From Zingiber officinale (lineage: Eukaryota > Streptophyta > Magnoliopsida > Zingiberales > Zingiberaceae), in contig NC_056000.1 in NCBI RefSeq assembly GCF_018446385.1, positions 35,253,511-35,317,510 of the forward strand: a stretch of 64,000 nucleotides of DNA. The letters are read 5' to 3'. A program made the translations under genes and the position numbers. Positions 31,882 through 42,506 of this stretch are shown here, one piece after another (position 1 is the first letter of the stretch; every line of letters starts with the position of its first letter). A model generated the notes under the pieces. That model saw only the letters and a list, made by a program, of their open reading frames with translations, did no database searches and was not told where the DNA came from.

Positions 31882-34800
31882 CAGTGTTCTAAAACGCAGG
31901 CTAGGCGGCCGCCTAGGCGCCGCCTAGTCGCTGTGCGGCAGCAAGCCGCGCCGGAAAACCCCCAGGCGGGTGACCTCAGCGGCACAGCCGCCTAGGCGGC
32001 TCTCGGCGGCCCTCGGTGGGCCTCGTTGGGCCTCCGCGACACGTTATTTAGGTTTCACTATTTTGGTATTTTGTTCGAAATTTCCTGTTTACGCCTTCGT
32101 CGTCTCTCAGCGCCGCTTCGTCTTCTCATCGTTGCTGCATAGCTGCATCGTTGCATCGAAGGCTTCGTCGCTCCGGTAAGTTTTTACGTTTTTAAGTTTT
32201 TACGTTTAGACTTGATACATCAACAAAAGAACAGTGTTGAGTCATCGTCGCGGCACGTCTCCGGCGACGCCGGACGCGTCCGCAGCCGCCGGACGCGTCC
32301 GACAGCATCGCATGATGCTTCCAGCGGCGCTGGAAGCTTTCCGCGACGCTTCCGGCGTCGCTGGAAGCAACGACGGACTTCGCCGGACGCGCCGAACACG
32401 TCCGGCGGAGCTTCCGGCGGCGCTTGAGGCCACCCGCGAGGCACCGGTGGCGTCCGCGCTGTCGCGCGAGTCGCGAGTCTCACGGCGTTTTTTGTTTTTT
32501 TTTAATTTAATAAATTCAAACAATTCCTTTAAAATTTAAATATATTTAAAATTTATTTTTTTAATAAATTTTATTAATTTATATAAAACAAATTTAAATA
32601 TATAAAATTCCATTATTAATTTTATAATTTATTATTTATATAATCACTAATCAGATTTAAATATATAAATAATATATTTAACTTTTTTAATAAATAATAT
32701 TAAATATTAATTTATATATTAACAGATTTAAAAATTATAATAAATATTATCATTTATCAGATATTCAGATTTAAAAAATAAAAAATATTTAAATTTTTAA
32801 AAAATATAATACATATTATTAATTTATATAAATCATATTTATAAATTTTATATATTATTAATTTATATTAATCGAATTTATAAATATTAAAATTATATTA
32901 AAATTCTAATAAATATTATTAATTTATATAAATCAGTTTTAAAAATATGAAAATTAAATTAAAATTTTAAAAATTCCAATAAATAATAAATATTATTAAT
33001 TTATAATTATATATAACAGTATAAAACAGATTTAAAAATATAAAAAAAATATTTAAAATTTAATTTATTTAAACACATATCTAATAAATTTTATTAATTA
33101 AATTAAGATATATAAAAAAATATTCTCAGACTGGTTAATGACTTAATGTTATTAAAATATTTTGTATTGTATGCCTGTATGTATCTGTATAGTATAATTA
33201 AATATTTAAATTTTATTATCATGTTATGTCTTGTTAGTTATTAATATATATAATTTTTTCAAATTATATCTGTTATCAATGGCAAGTAATTCATCTTCGA
33301 CAGCATCTGCCACTCAACCCGAATCCGGGATTCTTAGAAGAAAGTCAAATGACATCGGATGGGAGTTTGGGATATTGATTGATCCTAAGAACCTCGACAA
33401 AATTAAATGTAAGTTATGTGGAAAAGCAATGTCAGGGGGAGTGTATAGGATAAAGGAGCACATTGGAAATATACCTGGAAATGTATCTGGTTGTCGAAAA
33501 GCATCTCAAGAAGACAAAAATAAGTGCAAACAGGCTATTTTAGAAGGGAGGAACAGAAAGAAGAACAAAATAATGGAAGAACAAAGTTGTAGAGCAGAGG
33601 TGGCTATTTCCGTAGATGAAGAAGAAGGTCTTGAAATTGAAGGGATGGATGGAGTTAAAAAACCTCTTCCACTTGACCCCATGGATAGATATGCATCGGC
33701 AATTGCTCCAGAAAATGCAGGCTCCAGTGAAAGTAAAGTACTTCGCCAAAAAAATATAAATGAGGCTCTTTTCAAAGAGAGAACTCAACAAGTTCAACAA
33801 TATGTTGGGAGATGGGTTTATGAAAATGGAATCTCATTCAATGCTGTTGATAATGATAGCTTCAAGCAACTAATGGAGGCAGTGAGTCAATTTGGACCAG
33901 GATTCAAGCCTCCAACTCAATATCAACTTAGGGAGCCACTATTAAAAGCCGAAGTTGAAAGAACAAAACAATTGCTGAAGAAACATGAAGAAGAATGGGC
34001 AAAGAATGGGTGCTCAATTATGACAGATGCATGGAGTGATAGAAAAAGAAGAAGCATCTTAAATTTATGTGTTAATTGCAAGGAGGGTACTACATTTTTA
34101 GAGTCTAAGGAGTCTTCAGAGGAGGCGCATACAGCTGAACTTATTTTTGAGTATGTTGACAAGTGTGTTGAACAAGTAGGAGCTCAGAATATTATTCAGA
34201 TTGTAACAGACAATGCCACCAACAATATAGCTGCAGCTAAATTGATGAGAGAAAAATGACCCGGGATCTTTTGGAGTTCATGTGCAACTCACACTATTAA
34301 TCTCATGCTTGAAAGTATTGGCAAACTTCCACGATATAAAAAGGTGATTGAGCAATCCAAGGCTTTTACCATTTTCATCTATGCTCACCATAAGACTTTA
34401 TCATTGATGAGAAGTTTCATGAAGAAGAGAGACATAGTCCGACCAGGAGTTGCCAGGTTTACATCAAATTTCTTCACATTGCAAAGTTTGATTGAAAAAA
34501 AAGCTAGTTTAAGAGCCATGTTTACAAGTGATATGTGGGAGAAATGTAAATGGTCAAAAACAAACAAAGGAAAATTGGCTTACTCTACAGTGATGAGCAT
34601 GAGTTTTTAGAATGGTGTGACACTTTGTTTGAAAATATTTGCTCCTTTGGTAAGAGTTCTTCGATTGGTAGATGGAGATAGAAAGCCATCGATGGGGTTT
34701 CTATATAGGGAGCTTCTTCAAGATAAAGAAGATATCAAGGTGGCTCTGAATAACGTGGAATCAAATTATCAGCCTATCATAGTCATTATTGAGTCAAAAA

Positions 34801-36215
34801 TGAAGGATAGACTTGATACATCATTGCATATCACTGCTTTTTTGTTGGATCTTTATTTTTACTACAAAGATAGTTCTATTGCTCTTTATGAGGAGGTCGC
34901 AATGGGGATTTTTGAATGCATGGAAACTTTGCATGCCAATGAGTTAGATCTACAAGATACAATTATTAATAAGGAATTTCCAAAATATAGAAATAAGACT
35001 GGGTTGTTTGGAAAAACATTGGCAGCAAAAGCATGTGAAAAAAATGATGATACATTTGATCCATGTGCATGGTGGAGTACATACGGTGCTCACACACCTA
35101 ACTTGCTAAGGGCGGCATTGAGGATACTTTCATTAACTACAAGTTCATCTGGGTGTGAAAGAAATTGGAGTACATTTGAAGGAGTAAGTTTTAAACTTTC
35201 AATCTACTCTTTAATTAAATTAGTTATAATTTTTAATGTCTACTCTATATTCAGGTACTAACTATAATATTTACTTTCTCTGTTTTTTTTTATAGATTCA
35301 TACAAAGAAAAGAAATACGTTGGATGCCAACAGGTTGAACAATCTAGTATTTGTCCAATTTAATGCTAGATTGTTGAACAAACAAAAAAGAGAAAAAGAA
35401 AGAAATGTTGATGTCCTTCTTGCAAAAGATGCTTCAAATGCACAAGGTTGGATTGTGGACGGTGGGGAAGATGATGAAGTTGAACTAGGTTCTGGGCTCA
35501 CTTGGCAAATGGTTGATGAAGCAAGTGGAGCGGATGAAAATCTACAACCCCGAAGAAGCTCTAGAGTGAGAGAACTTCATGAAGATGATTTTGAATCTGA
35601 AGAAGAAGACGAGGATCACAATAATGATATTGAGTTTGTGTCCGATGAAGAACAAGTTATTGAAAATTATGGAGAAAAGGAAGCAGAATAAATACGAGTT
35701 TATGAGATATTATTAGTTGTGTAATTTTAAACTCATTTTGTTAAGACATGATTTACGTTATTTAACAATTATATTTTGCTTAGTGGTTACTGGTTACTGA
35801 TTCACAATGCATTGTAATCTTGAATTGAACTATTGCTACTATTTTCCAATGTTCTACTGTTTGCTATATGATTATGATAACCTACTGCATGTTCTATTGT
35901 TTAACTGTTTTTTTTTAACTCATATTTACTAAGTCTAGTATATTTCCTTTGCACAAAACTATTAATTTTCTTTTATAGTTTTTCATTTTTTGGTATTGGA
36001 AAGTATGTATTTATTTCAGCATACATAGTTAGATCTCCATTGCTATGAAATTGTTTAAGACAACATTTAGATTTGTATATGACATTATCCACAGTCCACA
36101 TGAAACAAGGAATACCGAGGAATCCGCCTAGCGCCGCCTAGTCCTCGCCTAGGCGGCCTAGGCGCTAGGCGCTGGTCCGCCGCCCGACTAGCGCCTAGCG
36201 AATTTTAGAACCTTG
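31882..36215 (+). mobile_element. 4.3 kb hAT transposon with decayed transposase gene
   Basis: The termini are CAGTGTTCTAAAA and TTTTAGAACCTTG (inverse CAAGGTTCTAAAA), flanked by a perfect 8-bp duplication GTTTATCT at 31874-31881 and 36216-36223. Subterminal regions at both ends are GC-rich and full of CCTAGGCGGC-type inverted repeats. A GC-rich leader (32100-32500) and a very AT-rich presumed intron (32500-33230) precede the transposase. A perfect TSD with a broken gene suggests it was mobilised in trans or died after insertion. Confidence 0.9.
33279..35691 (+). pseudogene. hAT transposase with BED finger, DUF659 and dimerisation domain
   Basis: From ATG 33279 (MASNSSSTASATQPES) the frame encodes a BED finger (CKLCGKAMSGGVYRIKEHI ... 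C), a DUF659-type block (GPGFKPPTQYQLREPLL, SIMTDAWSDRKRRSILN, QIVTDNATNN), a middle region and a C-terminal dimerisation domain (DPCAWWSTYG, LTTSSSGCERNWSTFEG). An intron at 35183-35295 has GTAAGT and TATAG ends and joins the reading frame exactly. The second exon (35296-35691) ends in an acidic tail. Two in-frame stops break it: TGA 34257-34259, probably from CGA, and TAG 34608-34610 at a conserved Trp. The frame is otherwise continuous, so decay is recent. Confidence 0.9.
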
Positions 36216-36538
36216 GTTTATCTTATTTTATTTTATTTTTTATTTAACATATTGAAAAGAGTTTATTAATGAATACGTCTCGTGAATATTTTCATGAATA
36301 TTACTCATGAACATTGTTCATGAATATTGTTCATGAATGTTGTTCACGAACATTATTCACGAACGTTAACGAGCTGAACACATATGTGTTCAAGCTTGTT
36401 TGGTTAGTTTAACGAGTTGTTAAAATTTGTTTGTTTAATTAATCTTGTATATATTGAACGAATATAAACAATCTCTTACTAAGTCGAACACCAAATTTAC
36501 TCATGAATACTTGGTTCATTTATAGCCCTAAGTACCAA

Positions 36539-36680
36539 ATTCGTCACCATCGACCGCCTCTATGCCCTTACAACCTTGTTCAATCCAAGATCCGGGAGGA
36601 GACCACTATCGCATCTCCATATTTATGACATTGCAGGGACTCTTTCGTGATAACTTCCCTCTGCTGTAACCATTTCATCC
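36539..36680 (+). pseudogene. Coding-like fragment, right part
   Basis: This is the continuation, across the hAT insertions, of the frame at 31310-31532. It is open for about 35 codons and then has stops. Product not recognised. Confidence 0.35.
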
Positions 36681-37274
<594 letters not shown>

Positions 37275-38084
37275 GGATGTGTTTGTTCAAATTATCATGT
37301 ATCACCTTAGTTATATGATTATCAAATAATCACATAACTAAAATTATGGGGAATAAAATATAATCAATTATTGTTTGGTTCAATTTAGGTAATGTAATAA
37401 AAATGTATTTGTTTGAAGGTGTTAATAAATAATCTAATTTAATATTTTATTATATTACCCTTAACTACAAAATCAATTATATATTATTATTATTATTATT
37501 ACTATTACTATTATTTTTAAACTCTATGTTTTTTTTTATTTTTTTCACGTTTTCTTTATTTTTATGTGTTTTTTATTTATTTTTTTTTCTTTTCATTTTT
37601 TTTAGATTTTTTTAATTTTAAAAATTTTTTACGTTTTTTTATATTTTATATTTTATATTTTTTTAAGTTTTTTTTATTTTCCCTATTTTTTTAATGTTTT
37701 TTGTTTTTTAAATGTTTTTTCTATTATTTATTTATTTTACGTTTTTTTTATTTTTTTTATTTTTTTTACATTTTTCCTATTTTTTTACAATTTTTTAAAA
37801 GTTTTTTTTTAATTTTTTATATTTTTAATTTTTTTCTTTACATTTTTCTTTTTTATCACATTTTTCTCAGAGTATTTTGGGTAAAAAAAATTCGTTAACA
37901 CGGGAATCAAGAAAACTTCGATTTTCCGAGGTTTTCCGATTCCGGATTACATGCCCTTTTGCTGACGTGTCGAGCATGAAATATTATTTGGGAATCATCA
38001 ATTACGTAAGCCAAACAGAGTTTTCATTAATAACATTGATAGATAACCAAGATTACCAAGATTAACTCCCAACCAAACACACCC
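37275..38084. mobile_element. Harbinger-like MITE
   Basis: The element starts GGATGTGTTTGTT and ends AACCAAACACACCC (inverse GGGTGTGTTTGGTT), flanked by TAA (37272-37274 and 38085-38087). A 3-bp TWA duplication is characteristic of PIF/Harbinger elements. Homologous repeat copies at 38270-38400 and 40010-40110 lack the insertion and show the empty site (CTCTAAAGATAAAATTTTAT). Inside is a subterminal repeat TTAGTTATATGATTATC and a 340-bp T-rich tract (37520-37870). It has no coding capacity; the 65-codon Phe-rich frame at 37701 merely reflects poly-T. Confidence 0.65.
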
Positions 38085-40377
38085 TAAAAATAAAATCTTA
38101 TTGATATAACTGAAAGCTTAAAAAAAATAAAAAATTAAACAAACAACAACAATTCACGTTAGGGCATAAATTTATTTTATATATATACTCCTTACATTTC
38201 ACACCTCATGAGCACGTTAATTTTTTATATATATGATTTTGTTAATTTGAAGACCTTATGCACATACCCCCATGTAAATCAAACAAAAAAATCGATTTGA
38301 AATTTTTTTTATATTTAATATTATAATTCAATTTCCAAACTCTAAAGATAAAATTTTATTCATATAATCGAGAGTTTAAAAAAAATTAAAAATTAAAAAA
38401 AAAACAACAATTCACGTAAGGGTATTATACACTCCTTCCATCTCACATCTCATGAGCACGTCAATTTTTTTATTTTATTTATTTTTTTGATTTTTTTTAA
38501 ATTTCTTGATTTTTAGAATTTGAATTATAATATTAAGCATACAAAAATTAAACAAAAAAAATTTAAGGTGCTCACGTGCGACATAAAAGGTACCGTATAT
38601 CAAAACTCTATATAGTAACCCAACCCCTATATCCGATGAGCATCGAATTTTTTTTATATTTAATACTATAATTCAACCCTTAAATCATAAAAACAAATCT
38701 CATTGAAATAACCGGGAACTTTAAAATAAAATAAAAAAAATTGTTTTTACCTTGTGAGCACCTAATTTTTTGCAAGTGTTTTTTTAAATTTCTTTAGCTT
38801 TGATATTATAACCCAATTTATAAACTCTAAATCTGAAATTATAAATCCTAACTTCTAAACAAAATATATATTTGGTGCTCATAGAATGAGCACCATAAGA
38901 TATGTAGCCTTCTTTTGATATATCTAAAAGCTGTGAAATTATGTATAAGCTGCGAATTGATGTGCGACCTTGAGCGACATGTAGACGATCTAGCACAATC
39001 AAAATTTAATTTTTTAATCTATGTAATAACTTTTCTCTCTTTCCTCTTAAATTAAAATAAAATTTTATCTTCTCTCATATTATTACATGCAACAATTACT
39101 GTGGACAACGTTTTTACAACTACTATGTAATAGTTGTTATAACTGTGCAATAGCTACTATAACGATGTAGTAGTTGTTACAATGATACAGTAGCTATTAC
39201 AACTACATAATAGCTGCTGCAATGGTGTAGTAGCTGCTACAATGATACAGTAGTTATTACAACTGTACAGTAACTTTTACAACGATGCAATAGATGTTAT
39301 AACGATGCAGTAACTGCTATATTGATATAGTAGCTACTATAATAATGCAATAGTTGTTACAACGCAATAGCTACACAATAACTGTTATACGTTTTAACAG
39401 TTACTACATAATAGCTGCTACAATGTTGTAGTAGCTGCACTATCTTTAAATCAATACTACAGTAATTATTGTATGTAATTATAAAAAAGAGAAATGAGAA
39501 TTTTATTTTAATTTAAGAAGAAAGAAAGAAAAATTATTTATTTTAATTTAAGAAGAAAGAGAAAAAAATTATTGAATGTAAATGAGAGATTAAAAAAAAT
39601 TAGTTGTGTCATATAGCTCACATCTTATTTTGCTCACGATTGCATAGGAGGTATCGTGCAGTATGTATATATATGAATATTGATTGTATAATACCTTTAA
39701 AGGTATATAAGATACTAATTATATTATATTTTTATATTCCATGATATTTGAACAAAAATATAAATTATCTTAGAGATGTTAATTTTTAATAATACTAACT
39801 AAATCTTATATTTCAATTTGATTAATAAATTTGGATTTATTAAAAATATTATACGATAACAAAGAATAAATTTGCATTTATTAATAAATTTGTATTTAAT
39901 CCAGAAATTTTATATTTATTAAAAACATTATATAATATCTAAATATTTATAGAATACATATTATTAAAATATAGGTAGAGAAATAATATCCTCCGCACCA
40001 CTTGAGCACTTAAATTTTTTTTCAATTTAAATTTTTTTTATACTTAATACTATAATTCAATCTCTAAATTCTAAAGTAAAATTTTATTAATATAACCAAG
40101 AGCACAAAAAAATATTTTTAAAAAATCAACATTTTGCAACCCAGGATATCTTCGTTGAATATAAGAATACAATCTTATACAAAATATCATAGCTTATAGA
40201 ATCGTGATCCTGTGTAGAATCGATTTGGGATCAGGATTAGATTGGTCAAAATCGGATTATAAAATTATATGATCCTATAAAAATCATTAAAATTTTATCA
40301 TGCATGATTAATAATTAGAAAAATATCTAAAAAAACTAATTTACATATAAATAAATTACTATATATATATATATATA
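38085..40377. repeat. Dispersed/tandem AT-rich repeat units
   Basis: Copies of a unit of about 250-290 bp recur: TCATGAGCACGT at about 38208 and 38451, ATTATAATTCAA at about 37250, 38321, 38670 and 40050, and CATGTAAATCAAAC at about 38271. Units are degenerate, with runs of A or T. No coding sequence was recognised; a minus-strand 72-codon frame at 38784-39002 has no features. Confidence 0.6.
39107..39440. repeat. Minisatellite, unit about 20 bp
   Basis: Some 15 degenerate copies of a unit like GTTACAACGATGCAATAGCT run head to tail. The unit alternates TAGTAGCTGTTAC and CAACGATGCAA cores. Copies differ from one another at several positions, so the array is old. Confidence 0.85.
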
Positions 40378-40379
40378 GA

Positions 40380-41158
40380 GTTTTGATACTGTACGCGCCT
40401 TCTTATACGCTCCCGTGCGCGTCTTCTTATTTATTTATTTATTTTTTAAATCTAACATTTTCTCATCGATAAAACCTCTCGGTGTTCCTCTGCCTTCCTC
40501 GCTCAGTCGCTTGCCTCGGCGTTCCTCGCCCGCGACGCCGTGCTCCTCGCCCACGACGAACCGATTACTGAATGACAGTGCTGCCGGCGCAGGCAAGGTG
40601 CCGGTGGTCCTCGACTGGGCCATCGGCGGCGAGACGTGCGAGGCCGCAAGTCGCGACCTCGGCTCCTATGCCTGCATCAGCAATCACAGCGTGTGCGTCG
40701 ACTCCTCCAAGTGCCATCGTTTGAGCATGGATTCGATTGCAGATTACATTCATCGATGTCTAAAATCGAAGTGCAGATTACAAATTAACCATCCCATGCA
40801 GTGCAGCAATTGAATTGAATTAAGCAGAATATATATAATTAAATCGATTGGTATTGATATAGACAGACGGACCTTGGCATCCGTCGGAGACGTAAGGGTT
40901 GCCTCGGTATCCCGTCGAACAGTTGCAAAGATAGCCAGGGCCATTGGAGGAGTCGACGCACACGCTGTGATTGCTGGCAGGCATAGGAGTTGGTTCGTCG
41001 TAGGCGAGGAGCACGGCGTCGCGGGCGAGGAACGCCGAGGCAAGCGACTGAGCGAGGAGAGGTTTTATCGATGAGAAAATGTTAGATTTAAAAAAATAAA
41101 AATAAAAAAAAATAAGAAGACGCGCACGGGAGCGTATAAGAAGGTGTGTACAGTATCA

Positions 41159-41162
<4 letters not shown>
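40380..41162. mobile_element. Inverted-repeat element carrying wall-associated-kinase gene pieces
   Basis: Two arms in opposite orientation share TTTTGATACTGTAC at the ends, CTCCCGTGCGCGTCTTCTTA, TCTCATCGATAAAACCTCTC and a GC-rich block (40495-40560 and, inverted, about 40997-41060). Between (AT)n tracts at both outer sides they form a hairpin-capable structure. The left arm (+) encodes DWAIGGETCE, then [15 protein letters not shown] near 40610-40710. The right arm (-) encodes [20 protein letters not shown], then [12 protein letters not shown] at about 40870-40970, followed by what looks like a splice donor. These peptides are the galacturonan-binding/EGF region of WAK proteins. No complete gene is present. 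It looks like a transposon that captured host exons; the superfamily is uncertain. Confidence 0.7.
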
Positions 41163-41209
<47 letters not shown>

Positions 41210-42506
41210 TTACACTTAACACCTCATATTACATTGCATGTAAAAATTTAAATTAACTAATAATTTAACTATCATTCTCATAAAATAATATAATATAAAA
41301 TTTTTATTAATATAATAATAATAATAATAATCACATTCAACCTCAAAAATATTTCCTTAATTTATAAGATGATTCAATTTAAATGTCAACAAAACACCTA
41401 GCATATATAGTATAAACTATTGAATCCTTTGATTCGAATATAAACACTAGAAATAATCTTCTAAAGACTTTTTTATTCTGCAGAATACTAAACAATATGC
41501 ATCCAAAAATTTATCATTTTAGAAAAAAAATGATAAAATATTATTGATAACAAACTAACTCAAAAATAATTAACTATATATTTAAATAATCTCAAAACTC
41601 TAACCCTAACTATGCAAAAGATGAAAAAAAACTAATAAAAAGAAGACAATCTTCTGGATGTCCGAAAATACTTTAAATGATATTGTTTGAGTTTGGAGCT
41701 GGATAGTTAAGGGTAAACCTTGAAATTAACTATAGACCTCTAAATGAACTTCAATTTAATATATTATAGGTCTCATGGTTCAATCCGAGTCAAAAGTCAT
41801 GACCCCTCAAAACTTTCACCGATTCTACTCCAATCCTACCGATCATGTTCCAATCCTACTAATCCTTCTACAATCCTACTACAAAAATCAATTCAGCATG
41901 ATCCAGAATTGATTTATACTTCCGGATGGTAGGATCCTACTATCCCGGATCGTGATTTTACAAACACGGCAAGATACCATGTATATTATATTCTGATGTC
42001 TAAATATTATTTAAACTAAGAATAATAGAAAATGATACTAAAAAATATATAATTAATTAACGCAAGGATAATAAATTATTTTAGAAGTGTTAATTTGTAA
42101 TTATACGGATAGGAGGTGTATTATTGTGCTATAAAGAGAATCTTATGATGCATGATCAAGAGACTAGTCGAACTAACCATGGTTACCGAGCATGATTTGA
42201 CTATCCCGTTCAAACTGAAAAAACTTGCAAACGAGATGAAAATGAATCTTGGAACTTCAACTGAACCAGAGAGCTAGCTCGCGGTGTCTAGGAGATTCAA
42301 TTTTGTCCCATTTATCTACTAAGTCTATTCTTAGGCTAAATAGAGAGATCGACATTTGTGACTCAACGACATTGTAAGTCAATAACCATCAATCTAGAAA
42401 ATGTTTCTAACTCAACGAACTGATGAAATTGGGAGCAGAAGGCAAGAATTTTCGAGTCTAAGAGTCCAACAACACAAAGCACAGAGAATAAAGTTATGAA
42501 GGTACT
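41163..42506. other. AT-rich intergenic stretch
   Basis: An (AT)n tract lies at 41164-41202. The rest has no recognisable gene or element. It contains the presumed 3' UTR of the acyltransferase gene next to 42507; no clear poly(A) signal was seen. Confidence 0.6.

Larger units (their letters stand above)
31533..36530. mobile_element. Non-autonomous hAT-like element, split by a second hAT
   Basis: The element starts TAGGATTGTAAACGAGC and ends with the inverse of TAGGGCTATAAATGAAC, giving terminal inverted repeats that match at most positions. It is flanked by AGTACCAG (31525-31532) and AGTACCAA (36531-36538), 8-bp duplications with one difference. About 656 bp remain after removing the inner element. 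The left half has GAGCTTGAGCTT-type repeats and the right half GTTCATGAATATT-type repeats. It has no coding capacity. TIR sequence and 8-bp TSD indicate the hAT superfamily. Confidence 0.75.

Noticed and set aside
32212..32539. GC-rich open frames in the hAT 5' region
   Set aside because: They overlap on both strands, consist of CCGGCG-type inverted repeats and have no recognisable domain. Best read as subterminal or leader sequence.
37701..37898. Phe-rich membrane-protein-like frame
   Set aside because: It is translation of a poly-T tract inside a MITE.
39107..39440. CRISPR-like or coding repeat array
   Set aside because: Units are contiguous and degenerate with no spacers, and no reading frame stays open; a minisatellite explains it.
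40415..40813. 132-codon frame as a WAK-like gene
   Set aside because: It holds only a short WAK piece, lacks a signal peptide, EGF domain end and kinase, and starts in the arm of an inverted-repeat element.
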